The position numbers and the translations under genes were made by a program. Shown one piece after another: positions 1 through 12,760 of a stretch of 64,000 nt of DNA. A model generated the notes under the pieces. The model had not been told where the DNA came from, ran no database searches, and was given only the letters and a program-made list of their open reading frames with translations. Position 1 is the stretch's first letter. Each line of letters opens with the position of its first letter. The stretch is from Centroberyx gerrardi (taxonomy: Eukaryota > Chordata > Actinopteri > Beryciformes > Berycidae): contig NC_136017.1 in assembly GCF_048128805.1 (NCBI RefSeq), positions 6,963,807-7,027,806 on the forward strand, read 5' to 3'.

Positions 1-305
1 TTTTGTGAAATCATCTTACTGCACTGGCAGATAATTAGACTTTTTTTCCAGGAGAATATAACTTGTTTCAGGACATTTACTTGGTAAAAGTGAAATTGCC
101 ATGGAGAAAGTTTCTTGTTTCAAGATTTTCTTCATTGTTTCATGATGATTTCTTGAAAGAAGTCATATTGGCATGAATCAAGTGAAATGCATTGAAACCA
201 GCAAGATTATCTGCCAGTGCAGTGAGATAATTTGACTAAAAATATCATGAAATAAGCTTGATAGGTCTGGAACCAAGTTAAAATCACTGCTTGCCATTTT
301 TGATG
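1..305 (-). mobile_element. Foldback non-autonomous DNA element, cut by the window edge
   Basis: The block is internally palindromic: sequence around 7-36 recurs inverted around 204-234, both containing the core CTGCACTGGCAGAT. Reverse-complemented, it matches the copy at 63006-63416 closely over most of its length. It ends near 287-305 in a degenerate version of the terminal sequence seen there. It has no coding capacity. Its left end lies outside the window. Confidence 0.6.
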
Positions 306-774
306 TTTGAATCTATAGATGTGCGGATGGTATACAGGCAGAGTGATCACCACAGTGTACGATGCGCGCTCAGACGGTTCAGCATCCCATTCTCCCCCTC
401 CCATATGTTGCTGTGCTTCCTCCCTCCTGTTCCATCTATCTAATAATGGGAGGAGGATGCGAGAAAATGCCTCAGTGTCAACGGCAAGCCACCGAGATTC
501 CATTATTACACCCATAAATCCTACTGATACCCCCCTCCCTCCCTCCCTCGCTCCTTCTCTTTCTCTCTGTCTCATATACGAGCAATATCCACGTGCGTTT
601 AGACGACAAAACTTTAAGTACAAACACACACTTCAGAGTGCTCACTTTAACATCTTTTTGAACAATAACCGTCCATCACGACGTCAGCGCCAACACCTCC
701 ACTCCCCCGAGGCAGCTCTAACTGCTGTCATTAAGGGAGTGTGGGAGGCCTCCCCTATACCAGACTATGAGCTG

Positions 775-930
775 TGAGTGTGTGTGTGTGTGTGTGTGTA
801 TGTGTGTGTGTGTGTGCGTGTGTGTGTGTACTCATGTATCTTCATGCCTGAACAGAGCCTGTGGCCTATGTGGTGCACGTAACAGCGTGTGCTTGCCAAA
901 ACAGAACATACTGTATGTGGTGGATTTTAA

Positions 931-973
<43 letters not shown>

Positions 974-1210
974 CTTGTAGGTCTGCGTGCATGCATGTGT
1001 GAGTGTATGTGTATGTGTGTGTGTGTGTGTGTATGTATGTACACACCTTCCTGTGTTTGTGTATGTGTTTTTGCCAGAACGAGGCCTAAGTTATGCATTT
1101 TAATTGTGTGTTTGTATGCTTTTTTTGTCAAAACAGTGCCTATATGGTATATTTTAACAGTGTACGTGTGTGTGTGTGTGTGTGTGTGTGTGAGAGTGCG
1201 TGTGTGTTGA
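775..1210. repeat. Cluster of (GT)n microsatellites
   Basis: Four GT-rich tracts (about 775-829, 933-970, 1009-1032 and 1163-1208) are separated by related spacers. Two spacers share wording (an AAAACAG...GTATATTTTAACAGTG-like phrase near 899-933 and 1131-1163), so part of the cluster arose by local duplication of spacer plus GT tract. Confidence 0.85.
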
Positions 1211-1937
1211 AGTGTAGCCAATGAGGCCTCTAATGACAGTTCATTAGTCCATTCGTCTCCTGGAGGAGGAGATACACCCATCAGCAGCCTCAGATTTACA
1301 AGGCTGCTCCATCAGCGGCGAACGTTCGGCACGGCCGTTAACGCCTGACCTAACAGCACGCAGCGATAAAGAAGGACCCTCGCTGAACCCGATGAAACAA
1401 CGAGCACGGTTAAATATCTGGGCCGTGAAAAAACTCACCTGCCTCCATGTCAGCATCACACAGGGATGGAAGGGGAGAGAGAGCGAGAGGAGAGGGGCAA
1501 AGGGAGGCGAGAAGAAGGCAAATCAAACACACCTCACTCCGGCTGCCAACTGGTTTTCGTTGAGTGGCGTTAAGTTCAATAGTGTGATTAATTAGGTGAG
1601 AAGGGAGAGTGCGATACGGTCTGGAGCAGAGTGAGATGTGAAGACTCGCAATTCGCAGATAGCAACAGGAAGCCAGGGAGACGGATAGGCGGGCGCGTCG
1701 CGGTCCATCCATTCACTGCTGCCTGCGAGTTTCTCATACGGGGGTGGCAGCGAGTTCTGCACCTGTTCAGCGTTTGCATCAGAGAATCTCCCATGGGAAA
1801 AGGACCCAAAAGAGTGTATTAAGCATTTATCAAAACGCACTGGCTGTTCAGCACCAAAAGGGTAAAGAAGGGTAACTGTGATCAGAAGGTCACCGCTTCC
1901 AATCTGCAAACCAACTCATTCGCTTTATCCACCATAA

Positions 1938-2045
1938 AGTGAATGAGCAACTCTCTCCCCTCCCTCAACAGCTACTTCTGAAGCTCCCTTGAGCAAGGCA
2001 GTGAAACCGCAACCGCTCAAGTGGAGCTGCTCAGTGGCCGGCAGC
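1938..2045 (+). mobile_element. tRNA-type SINE fragment (3' part)
   Basis: The block contains CTCTCTCCCCTCCCTC, then TTGAGCAAGGCAGTGAAAC, then GGAGCTGCTCAGTGGCCGGC. The same order of motifs occurs in the longer copy at 41341-41525, so both belong to one short interspersed family common in teleosts. The tRNA-like head is missing here. Confidence 0.6.
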
Positions 2046-2545
2046 AGAAAAAAAAACACTGTGCTTGTACTGGAGCGGCTCCCAGGTGTAACTGGATCTG
2101 TATGAATGTGAGGCGAAGCGTTGCTGAAAGAGAGCATGCATGCTCAGCCAACCTTAAAGATAACAAAATATTAAAAAAAAACATTCACTGTACGGAAGCA
2201 AGCGCCTCTACTGTAAGCAAGCCCGGCCCTGAGCGTACACAAATCAGTCTCTCTCAAGGAAAAGAAAACAGACTTGTTTGCTTCATTTCAACCTTTTAAT
2301 GAAAGTTGTGAAAAACAACACATTCGGGGCATTGTTTCTCAGCGGGGAACTGCCGCTCGGGAGGATCGGGCTTTGGAAAGGCCGTGCCAAATGAAAGTGA
2401 TGGTAATTTCCTAAAACGAGCGTAAGTCTCTGAGTTTGCTGTGCGACCGAAATGAAAGCGAACTCTCGTTCAACTCCCCTTCTTCCGCTGCGGCTTGTTT
2501 CACTCTCTCTCTCTCTCTACATCCTTCCCAACCTCCCTGTCTCTC

Positions 2546-2850
2546 CCCCGCCCCCCCCCCCCCTTCCTCCATCTCTCTCCCTCTCCTTCAGTCGGCACAT
2601 GTGGTGGATGGTCTCTAATTAATCCATAGCCGTCAGTGGGGAGCGGTTTGCTTGTTTACTCTTATTGAAATTAGCAGGGCCTGCCTCCCCAGAGACACGG
2701 CGTCAGAAGCACAATTAGCTGGCACTGGACTAATTAGGACACGGTGCTAATGACACCTCCGTGGTTGCATGGGTAAAAGAGGAGAGGAGAGGAGAGGAAA
2801 TGAGAGGAGGTGAGAAAAGAAACGAGGGGAGGAGAGGAGATGAGGGGAAT
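2546..2850. repeat. Poly-C run and (GGAGA)n purine tract
   Basis: A C homopolymer-like run lies at about 2546-2563 and a degenerate GGAGA/GGAGG purine tract at about 2775-2850. The block between them is the candidate element listed separately. Confidence 0.75.
2590..2760. other. Candidate conserved non-coding element
   Basis: This is non-repetitive sequence between simple repeats, with TCTAATTAATCC, CAATTAGC and CTAATTAGG homeodomain-type cores and no coding potential. Its character resembles conserved non-coding elements in long introns of developmental genes. This rests on appearance only. Confidence 0.25.
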
Positions 2851-5528
2851 TAAGGAGAGAACTGCCACTCCTGTGCACAAATACTACCTGGGAGGAGGGT
2901 GAATGAATAGGCACAATAAGTGGAGAGCCAAGCCGAGTTTCACTAAGCTGGTATCTCTGTACACCCATCCTGACACACACACACACACACACACCATCAC
3001 ACAAAACACCGAAGGTAGCCTCCCACATTCTTGCTCTTCTCCTGCAGGCTTTCTCAACACCTTGGCAAGCAGCTGGCTCAGCCGCCACCACTAGCTGCCA
3101 TTACACTGATTACCACCCCTGTCAATCACAGGCTCCGCCCCCCCCAGGGGAATGGAGGGATGGCCAATTAGCAAGGGACCAACCTCACAGGGGAGAGAGC
3201 GAAGGAAAAGAAGAGATACAGTACAAGCTGTGACGGTAACTGGGCAACTCGCACAGGAAGGAGACCCGGGGTGAATTCCCTCATTTTCAGCGAGGCATCG
3301 TTTCAAATGACATTGTGCCATTTTTAAAAAAAAATTTTTTACACTCTCTAAAGTTTTGTGACTAAAAAAAGAAACAAACATGAATGGCAGGAACTCGACC
3401 ACAAACAAACGCTCGTTTTTCTCACTAATTCCCAGTGTGCACAGAGCACACTCGGGGTGAAAATGAAGAGCGAAGAGTCAGGCGGCACGTATTACTTAGC
3501 AGGAGTCAGGAGGTCGCGCAGTAACAGTAAACATGTTTTACAGTCAAAATGTGACTTGAACTCTTCTGCAAAAAGGAGGCGGCGGCCCACGAGATTGGGG
3601 TTAACCTCGTTAGAAAGGGAGGGCAGCGCGGGTTCAGGAAACAAAATGGCACCGATGACACCGATGACACCGACGCCTCCAGTGCGGGTAAATACAGAGG
3701 CGAGGATCGCAATGTGACCATTTTACCCTCGTTTATATAATCGTTTCCTCTCATGAAAAGACCCAAGGGGAGAGAAATAAGAGAGCAGGCGTTGCACTGC
3801 AAACTATGAACGCTATTTCATCACTTTGCTTCTCTAGTAACGGTTTGAGTTGGTTCCCGAGTTTGCTCATCAAGGTGGAAAATTTCAGTAGAGGCATGCA
3901 GATTTGATCATGATGTCCGCACCGCCGCTGCCGCTGCTTTTCAAGTTGTGAGGATGATAAAAGTAGTTCATCAAATCCTGCCGAATTTCATCTGGGAAAA
4001 ACACTCTTTTCCCTGCTACCTTCTATCTTTCTCTGCCTCTCTCAACTGCTTTTCCCTCTTCTCCATCCCCTTTTTTGTCTGTCTTTTCCTTTACCATGAC
4101 TCAACACAGGGAATAGCGATTTAAGAGAACAAAGGCGTTACTCTTCAGAGAAACAGAACACTCATGGCGTAAAATAAAAAAAAAAAAAAAGGATAAAAAC
4201 CAGGAAATTCAAGGTCAAGGGGAGCTGTATAAATCTCCGCCTTAGTTCACGGGAGCGAGGAGAGACTCACTGCAGCGATGAGAGCAGCTCTGTAACTCTT
4301 TCTCAAGACTTTCCAGGACTTGATGTGAGCCGCGACGCTCAGGCTGCCTTTTCCTCACCGCGAACTCCTCCAGGTGGTTAACTACACCAAACCAAGGTGG
4401 GAAGCAACACCAAAACACCAAAACTATGAGGATTTTGACTCACATAACACTTTTGACCCAGATTGCTGATTGCAGATACTTACCAGTCATTTCAGTTCTT
4501 TTCACAATTCTGAATTTCACCAAACCTCTACAAATATCCCATTGTCATCTTTTTTCTGTCGGGAAGAGGAAAGGCAGAAGTGCCGTAAGTGATGGGGACA
4601 AATTGCAGGGGACAGCTGAAAGAGACCGTATATTATGCAAACAAAATAGCAGGGTTTGCAAGCACGGCTGCAGTGAAGGACAATCAGCAGAGCTCTTAAC
4701 ACCGGCCTGGTGTGCGTTTGCACGTCAGGCCATGACCAATCTGAAAAAGGATGCATTTTTCAATCGCTTCCGACATGAAATAATGGCAAACGCCGTGGTA
4801 ATGTCACTCTGACATTACTGAACCATTGTACTCCCCTAGGTTCTGTGCACTTGGGTGCAATGTCAACAGGAATTGTTAAAGTAGGGAAGAAAATCTGTGT
4901 AAAATTCACAGTTCATTCCAAGGTGCTTGAATTAAGTAATGCACTGAACAAAAGGAAATATTCAGCCATACTTAGTGAATAAAGTATGTACTCACGATAC
5001 TGCAAGGCACTTTGGATGAAAGTGTTCACCCAATGGCAGAAAAACAACTGTGGCTTAACAAGCATCATGAAAACCAGGCCCTTAAAAGCATAAAAATAGT
5101 CACATCTTACACTTTCTTGCCTTTTCACATTAAAAAACATGGAATGTGTTACCCAGAACCATTTAGCACCTAGATCAGCACTATTCCTCTGACTCACACA
5201 GTTAAACCTGAGAGTATGATGCCTTTTGGGAAAACCACAACCCCGGACTTCATCTGAGGGAAAAATATCTAATATTTTCTGTCCGACACTATCGGAGCAA
5301 ATTTGCTGGATGCGTACCCATGCTGGCCAATACAAGCTTGGCTCAGTGTGAACGGGGACAACAGTAGCAGCCAAGTAGCAGATGGACTCAGGCGTGAAAG
5401 AGTCCGCTGTAAAATGGCAAAATTTGCGAGCGGTGAAAAATGTGGTGGGGACGCTGAGGAGGACAGAGAGGTCAGGGAGAGGGTGCTGGCGTTGAATGTT
5501 GGAAATTTGAGGTCATTACAGCGTGTGT

Positions 5529-5688
5529 GACTTGCATCCCTACATATGTTCCTATGCACGCTTCCCTGTGTGTGTGTATGTGATTCTGCATGTGTCCGGA
5601 TGTGTCTGTGTCCGTGCATTTGTGTGTATCTGTATGTGTGGGGTTGAGTGTGTTAGTATGCGTGTGTCCATCCAGACGTTTGTATGTG

Positions 5689-5727
<39 letters not shown>

Positions 5728-6035
5728 CCCAGGTGGTTTCCCAGCAGCCAGGTCTGTTCCTGGGTGAGGCTGATGAATGAGTCCTGGTAGCAGCCTGGAC
5801 ACTCCCATTTAACACAGCATGGAGCTACAAACTGCCACTGTACCAGACAGTAGCAGCGTGGGAATACACACACGTGCACGTGCACACACACACACACACA
5901 CACACGCACATACAATGTGAATGAAACAGGCACTGTCATCATGTCTGTGCCCTCAAATAGACAAAACACGCACACACCGAGCAGATATGGGAATAAACAC
6001 AACATACAATCACACACACACACACACACATACAC
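5529..6035. repeat. GT-rich then CA-rich microsatellite pair
   Basis: A degenerate GT-rich stretch ends in a pure (GT)n run near 5691-5723, and CA-rich tracts lie at about 5868-5905 and 6009-6038. A G/T-rich arm followed about 250 bases on by a C/A-rich arm could fold back on itself. Confidence 0.8.
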
Positions 6036-6334
6036 ACAACCCCTCACTGATAAAAAGGTGGCAGGGGGAGAGGCAGAAGGAAAGAGTGCCAGAGAGATAG
6101 AAAGAGAAAGTGACTTTGAAAGAGAAACAGAAAGCGAGAAAGAGAGACCCACACATTTACACAGACGGAAAAAAAAGCAGAACACCCATAGATGAAATCG
6201 ACATATAGAAACCAAGCAGGAAATTGCATCGTACAAGGCATGACATTTACACTGTGAAATTCTTTTTAACGCGCGAGAGCTGAATGAAACAACAAAAACA
6301 AGAAAAACCAAACGCGTGCTGCTGGTGTCGGCGT

Positions 6335-6560
6335 CGTATTTAATTAGGAGTCAAACATGTGGTATTTAAATGGTAAATTAGCGGTGCTGTGAATTGGCCG
6401 TGCTGGTCCAAGCTGTGGCAGGGAGCACGTTTAGTGGCTCCAGGGACTGCTGCACACGCATGCACGCACACACACACACACACACACACAAACCCACACA
6501 CACCCCACTGAGCAAACCCATAACAGCACACACTTAATTATACTCTTAATTAAGCCTGGA
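6335..6560. other. Candidate conserved non-coding element interrupted by a CA tract
   Basis: The sequence has TTTAATTAGG, a TAAATTAGCGGTGCTGTG-like core, then after a (CA)n run at about 6468-6490, ACTTAATTATACTCTTAATT. The AT-rich homeodomain-type cores in otherwise unique sequence suggest regulatory DNA. There is no coding frame. Confidence 0.25.
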
Positions 6561-6673
6561 ACTCAAAAGGCCAACACGGACTGCACAGACAGGCGCGCGG
6601 TAAGTCTAAATTGTGTGTATGTGTATGTCAATGTATGTATGTGTGTGTGTGCATGTGTCCATTTGTGTGTAAA

Positions 6674-7022
6674 AGCAAATTAATGACATGCTTCTCATTT
6701 GCTGGCGTCTTTCTGCGTGTGTGTGTATGTGTGTGTGTGTGTGTGTGTCTACACACGTGTGCACATTTGTGTGTGTACTTGTTAGCTTCAGAGCAAATTA
6801 ATGCCATGTCGCTCATTTGCTGGTGTGTGTGTGTGTGTGTGTGCAGGTGTGCATTTGTGACTGTTAGAGCAAATTAGTACCATGTCTCATCTGCTGGTGC
6901 GTATGCGTATCTGTGCATGTATGCGAGTGTGTGTGTGCATATGTGTGTGTATGCATCTATGTGTGTGTGTCCATCTGTGAGTATTAGCGTAAATGAATCC
7001 CACGTTTCTCATTCGTTGTCGT
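6674..7022. repeat. Degenerate minisatellite with an AGCAAATTA...CTCATTTGCTGG core
   Basis: Four diverged units begin near 6674, 6791, 6867 and 6984. Each has an AGCAAATTAATG-type left half, a CATG centre and a CTCATTTGCTGG-type right half, followed by a (GT)n stretch of variable length. Within a unit AGCAAAT and ATTTGCT form an inverted repeat. Unit spacing varies (about 117, 76 and 117 bases) because the GT tracts differ. Confidence 0.7.
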
Positions 7023-7129
7023 ACGTGTCTGCGTGCATCTCTGCGTGCAGCTTTAGACTCGTGCACGCGTGATTCTCCCAGCACCCTAAACCCGTCAGCT
7101 CCTGCGAGCGGGTGCGCGGCTAGCATGGG

Positions 7130-7320
7130 TGCGGACCATATTGCGTCTTCCCTCTGTCCGTCCGCCGGCCCGTCTGCCTCGTCCGCGCCGAACATGTGTT
7201 GTGATGCAAATGAGGTCCGTACGTCCCCGCTGCCTCCACGCTACAACACCACTTTTTAATTGAACCTTTTGATCTGTGGCTAATTCCGCTAATTAGCAGC
7301 ACTATTTTCCCAACAGAATG
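7130..7320. other. Candidate conserved non-coding element
   Basis: Unique sequence with GATGCAAATGAGG (an octamer-like ATGCAAAT), TTTTTAATTG and a CTAATTCCGCTAATTAGC phrase holding two TAATT cores in tandem. No coding potential. Regulatory function is an inference from composition. Confidence 0.28.
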
Positions 7321-7744
7321 TGTTTTGGTGTGTGTGTGTATAGTGTGTGTGAGTGTGTGTGTGTGTAGCAGGTCTCCCTTTGCTAACTACCCAGCAAGCC
7401 AATTGCCAGCCGGCGTTTAAAAAGGCTTGCAAAAAAAGCGAATCTAGGTTCTTTATCTGAGGCGCAGAATGGACAGGTGCGCTGTTAAAGGTAATAACGT
7501 TACATAAAAAAAGCACAGATGCTCATTATACAGGCACACACAGGCAAATGAGCAGTAACTGTTTTATGCGGCGCTATACTGTTATATCATTGTACTCTCA
7601 TCCTCTGTGATGTGTGTGAGACAGTAAATGAGAGTCTCTGCTTATATGAATGCAAGAACTGCCTGTCTGTGGTTGAATGCAGTTTATATACTTGGTGTTC
7701 ATGTGCTTTTATTTGCGTTTTAATTTGTGCCGCCGTGACTTCAT

Positions 7745-8285
7745 ACACTCAAGTGTATATCTGGAAGTAAAGGAGGCCCGCACTCATTTTGCAGATAAAA
7801 AGTCTGATTTATTAGATATTTGTTTCAGGGCAAAGGAAAAAGGAAAACAGATATAAAAATCAAATTGCTTACATAGAAATCAAAAGAAGGATAAGGTGAA
7901 TATTCTGTGTGATATACACTATGTACAAATAAAATAGGGGGACTGGCTGGGTATTTAATATACAATATGTACAAATAAGCACACTATATAAGTGACAGGC
8001 ATTGCAGCAAACAAACATAGTCCTCAAACTCATAGAGAATGGAGGTGAGAATAATTCTTAGAGAGGAGGAGACGATATAAATTATTTGATTTTAACATTT
8101 ATATCCACAGTTTGAAACCTGTTTTCCTTTTTCCTTTCTAACTGACCAATCAGACGGCGGACTACTTAAATAGGTATGTTATTGACATTGATGAAGCCCT
8201 GATGGAGCGAAACGTCTGTCGTCTGTCAGACTTTTTATCTGCAAAAGGAGTGCGAGCCTCCTCTACTGTACTTGTAGATATGCAG
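7745..8285. mobile_element. Terminal-inverted-repeat element, about 540 bp
   Basis: The left arm 7772-7807 and right arm 8226-8261 are inverted copies over 36 bases with about two mismatches; both include TTTTGCAGATAAAAAGTCTGA or its complement. Weaker similarity continues outward to about 7750 and 8282. Inside the right end is a GATGAAGCCCTGATGGAGCG-AAACGTC phrase of the kind often seen in teleost repeats. No transposase frame is present, so it is non-autonomous. Confidence 0.6.
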
Positions 8286-8608
8286 TTTCATGAGGTCAAC
8301 GCACCACCAGCCACTGTGGAGAAAAGTAAGTGCGTGGGGTTTTACACTCAAGTGTATCACATCAAGGCTATTTTGAGGAGTCTACTCCCTCAAAAGGCTT
8401 TATCCTTTTGGGAAAAAAAAGAAAACATTACCCAACACTCAGTATTGCAAAATGAGCTACGATTTTATCTTCGGAAATATTACTTTTTGTAAGCAAATAT
8501 GTCAAGATAATTAATGACCTCCGTTCTATTCCATAATCAGCAATCAGGTTACACAAGTTTTAAAATGGTGGTTATCTCGCTTTGGAGCCAAACTTTTACT
8601 ATGCGTCT

Positions 8609-8611
<3 letters not shown>

Positions 8612-8651
<40 letters not shown>

Positions 8652-8882
8652 AACACACAATCTTCCGCCTCTCTTCCCCATTGTTGCAGGTTCGCTCAGA
8701 AACTCAAAAGCTGCCTTGATAACTAGGGACCCCCCGCCGCCTCCTCCCCTAGATAGCCGATTACTGCAGCCCTCCCACTGATAACTGGGTCCCGGCATCC
8801 CCATCCCTCCTTACAAAGCTTCGTTAGCTTTACCCCCCACCCCCCCCACCCCCCACCCCCCCTCACCTCCTCCCTCCCTCCC
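8612..8882. repeat. (CA)n tract and C-rich tract
   Basis: A (CA)n run lies at about 8612-8646 and a C-rich stretch of CCCCCCACC type at about 8832-8882, with C-rich sequence between them. Confidence 0.8.
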
Positions 8883-10248
8883 TTTAACTATATTCACTTT
8901 CAAGGTTGCTCCAGATGGAAAACTCTGAAGTGCGCTGCTGTGGGTATTTGCTCTGAGGAAGGTGCTACTTTTGCAGGAATATAAATCAGTGGGAAAACAG
9001 ACCAAGGCAGCTCTTCTAGGTGATTAAAGGCCTTCATTAAGTGGCTAGTTCATGTTAAAAAGTTGAATAACTCGGATGCGTTTCAGAAACTAAAGCCTTC
9101 ATTAGGTTCACCATAAAGATAGAGGGACAAAACATTTTTAATCAAATAAAGAAACGATTCCCTAGAAGACCTGCATTGGACTTGTTTCCTTTCTTCATTT
9201 GATGCTGCAGCTTTCTGGGCGGTTCTGATGTGGGTTTGCTGAATTACTTGCGATGGCGAACGTTGGGAATGAAGGTTTTTTGCGGTCTCCAGCGGCATGT
9301 ACATGGTTGAAGGAGTTCCCGAGTTGAACTTGTTCATAAGGGGAAACGGAGCAGTGCGAGTGTGGTTTTCTTAAATGTTTGATGTCACACAGCAAAGAGC
9401 GCTCAGCCTGGGAGCGCTGTGTTGTGAAACCGCCGCGCAGCACAGAGCTACAAACTTAGAATGCCATGTCAGCTTTCGGCATGGTAAGTTTCTCTCTCTA
9501 TTTCTGCATCTCTTCTCTCTCTCTCTCTCTCTCCGCTCTCTCTTCTCTCCCTCATGCCAGTCAAAACGTAAGAGGCAGAGAAAATGAGATGGAGAGATGC
9601 AGGGTTGATATCCATCAGAAGACAGGCTTACTGTTTAGACAAAGGAGAGGAGGGAAGGAAGGAGAGGCGGACTGAATGACAGCTTACAGTCTGTCCATCC
9701 CATGCCAGCCTGAGCATGACCATGACCTACCAGCCTGATCCACTGTCACTCCTGCCAGGCTGACAAGGCACACATACAGCGAGTGTGTGTGTTTGTGTGT
9801 GTGCGCTCGTCTAAGCGCGCGCCAACGCTTGATTACAATTTCAAAAGTGGCTGCAACACTTGAGACAACAATTGCTTATGTCTGTTTTCTGCGTGGTACT
9901 CAAGAAATCACTTAAATTGTGGCAGAAACTATTGTTTGACAACCCACAATGCAAATCTTCTGTTTATTTCTTGATAGTAAAAGAATGGCACCCAACAGGG
10001 ACGAACAATAGCCAGTCATCAGTAAACAATGTGTAATTTTTGCCATACAATCTTATTGGTCAAAAAGACACGGTCCAGTCATGTTAAGAATTCCCATGAG
10101 GCACAATGGGACTTTATCGGTTGCTATGTCAACTATTGTGGGCCCTTTCTTTGTTTGTCTTTGTTTTATTCTTATGCACAGTATAAACACTACATTGGAG
10201 AAACCACACATTTGCAGAAATTGTATAAAAGTTATAATATACTGTATA

Positions 10249-10692
10249 TTAGGGCTAGATATATCGATTTGTCAATATATTGGGCTGAAATTGGCCTTTG
10301 ATTAAATATTGGATATCGGCCAGTCAGTGTTCCACCTCCATAATACATAAAAACAGCCTGTAAAAACTACAATGACATTTCATTATCTTTGCATGTTTTA
10401 TTTATTCATTTAATTGTTCATTTTTTTGTAAATGTATTCTTAATTAAAAGGCTTGTAATGTAGGTCACCTTGCCTGAAGCAACGGCTTCCCCACCTGATA
10501 GAACTTGATTATCCTGGATTTCAGTGAAGCGTTTTGGTGTCACATGATGGTCTAAATGAATCTTTTCCATCTAATGTTTCTAATTTTTTGGCATGAAAAT
10601 CAAAAGATGTTTAATATCGGCAGAAAATATCAGCAACTTTAGTCTAAATATATTGGTATTCGTATCAGCCTTCAAAAACCCACATATGTCAA
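10249..10692 (+). mobile_element. Non-autonomous element starting TAGGGCTAGATATATCG
   Basis: The block opens with TAGGGCTAGATATATCGAT, then TTGTCAATATATTGGGCTGA and a GGATATCGGCCAGTCAGTG phrase, and closes with TTGGTATTCGTATCAGCC. The same ordered motifs occur at 48968-49490 and, inverted, at 49881-50326. It has no coding capacity. Confidence 0.7.
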
Positions 10693-11259
10693 ACCGTACT
10701 TTATATTATATACATTGTGGAGATGAGTATTTTAATTATTGTGATGCACTCACATCACATAAATATCACTTTATAAGTTAATGAAAAAGCCCAGCACAAA
10801 TATTGTCCACACTGGTTATCTCCAGGAAATGACACTGTGCTTTGAAAATCAAGTAATCATAATATGTTTTTATTAATTCTTTTCATCATCCTGTTGAAAA
10901 TGTTTGCAATGGTTTGCAATTAGCAGTGACGCGTGAAAGCGACTAACACATCGGAGGCTGGCTTCGCACGATGTCACAGCACGCGTGTTCGGAAACAAGA
11001 ATGTCCCACCGAAGTGAAATATTGCTTTAAAGCGAGTCCAGATCAGAGCGGCTGAGGCTAATTAATAACAAAGGCTTTAGGAGAGCTTAAAGTGTGTTGC
11101 AGGAGTCAGAAGGAAGCGGGGACGTTGGGGAGGCTGCTGCTAGAGCTGAAATATAGGTCAGCGCTCATTCTGACCAGATTTTGTTTGTGGAAGAGGGTGC
11201 TACAATCACCTGCTCCTTCCGTCCTGAACAAGACCTGCCTTGGGGTAGCCCTCCAAACA

Positions 11260-11820
11260 TGCACACACACACACACACACAAGCCTAGGGCACGTGCACA
11301 CATGCAGACACACACACACAGTCACTCAAACACTCATGCTCGCATAGACGCACACAATTACACACACAAGCAAGCCTGAGGTATGTGCACGCACGCACAC
11401 ACACACACACACACAGCTAATGCCATTTGGGAGCAGCGGCCTTGAGACGCACTGCTCTAATTAAGTAAATGAGAGAGTCGGAGGGGCAGATGGTAGGAGA
11501 AGAAGAAAAAGGCAAATAGCCACACTTCCTCCTCTATCTCTGTGTGTAGCCCACAGGGCTGCAACTGTTTCCCTCGCTCTCACCTCTGCCTCAGCATTAA
11601 CTCGCCTTCTTCTTCTTCTTCTTCTTCTTCTTCTTCTTCTTCTTCTTCTGTTCGCTCTCTCTCTTCCTGGTAATTCACTCTGAAAGAACACACATTACAA
11701 TTCCGATCCTTTCTCGTTGTCTAGATCTCTTGCTCTCTCTTTTACATCTGTTTCTCTCACAGTGTCTCCATCTTTGTTTCCCTCTTTTCTCTGTCTCTCT
11801 CTTTTCTCCATCTACCTGAG

Positions 11821-11875
<55 letters not shown>

Positions 11876-11958
11876 ATACCCATGTCACGTGTGCCAGGTA
11901 GATATCATGTCTCGAAAGGAAATGAAAACTCCCTGTATGGAGGGGAATAAAATATGAC

Positions 11959-11999
<41 letters not shown>

Positions 12000-12176
12000 C
12001 CATGTATCTAATATGTTACTATGTAGGACGAATGCACTGAGGAGTGAATTGCATATGCTTGTCAGTTTCCCAATTTCCTGTCAATGTATTTTCTGTGCAA
12101 CTTAAGTGGATGGTGCGTGTGTGTTTATGTGTGTATAGGTACAGGTGTGTGTGTGTGTGTGTGTGTGTCTTCCCTG

Positions 12177-12226
<50 letters not shown>
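11260..12226. repeat. Microsatellite cluster: CA, TTC, GT and CT tracts
   Basis: CA tracts lie at about 11263-11282 and 11393-11415, a pure (TTC)n at 11606-11649, (GT)n at 11820-11869, 11961-11999 and 12141-12168, and (CT)n at 12180-12225. The spacers show no gene signal. Confidence 0.85.
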
Positions 12227-12228
<2 letters not shown>

Positions 12229-12543
12229 TTATCTTCACTTAAAAAAAAAAACCTTTTTGCACCAATTCTCAGCCGCGCTCGCTAGCTCAATCAAACCATG
12301 ACATTTAGTCGGAGTGAAGTATCTGTGATAGAAAACGCTTTCCCATGTTGGCGGTTCGGGAATCGAGACGGGCCGTCACGAATGTGACAGTCAGCGGCAA
12401 AACATTTGAAATGAGTTCTGTTACATTGAAAAACACGGCTCCCACTCTCGTTAAATGATCGCAAAATAATAGCAGAAATAGTAAACGTGACGTCCCACGT
12501 GAATGGGGATAATGGGATAATCAGTGTAATTAAAAATGACATC

Positions 12544-12760
12544 ATGCATCATTTCCTCAAGTTTTCTCAAGATTTGATGAATGGTGTCTGAGATATCGCA
12601 TGTGACACGTGGATGAAAAAAAAAAACAATGTAGCGCCCCCTTTGGGCCAATCAGTGTCATTTTGAGAATGCTGGAGTGCAGTGATCAGATGCATTATTT
12701 CCCTAAGTTTCATCACAATCCGATCAGCGGTGTGTCTGAGATATCATGCGTGACGGACGG
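12544..12760 (+). repeat. Two diverged tandem copies of a GAGATATC-containing repeat
   Basis: Units near 12544-12612 and 12690-12757 share the order TGCATYATTTCC, AAGTTTTCTCAAGATTTGAT or AAGTTTCATCACAATCCGAT, GGTGTCTGAGATATC and then CGTGAC or TGTGAC. The second continues into GACGGATAAACGAATGAA. The unit type is common in teleost genomes. Confidence 0.6.

Noticed and set aside
767..1210. Open frame encoding runs of CVCV
   Set aside because: It is a translation of (GT)n repeats; there is no unique domain and no splice or codon-use support. The same applies to many HTHT, SLSL and RERE frames across the window.
5472..6311. 279-codon minus-strand open frame
   Set aside because: Low-complexity translation of GT/CA repeats and GA-rich sequence; opposite frames are equally open, as expected for dinucleotide repeats.
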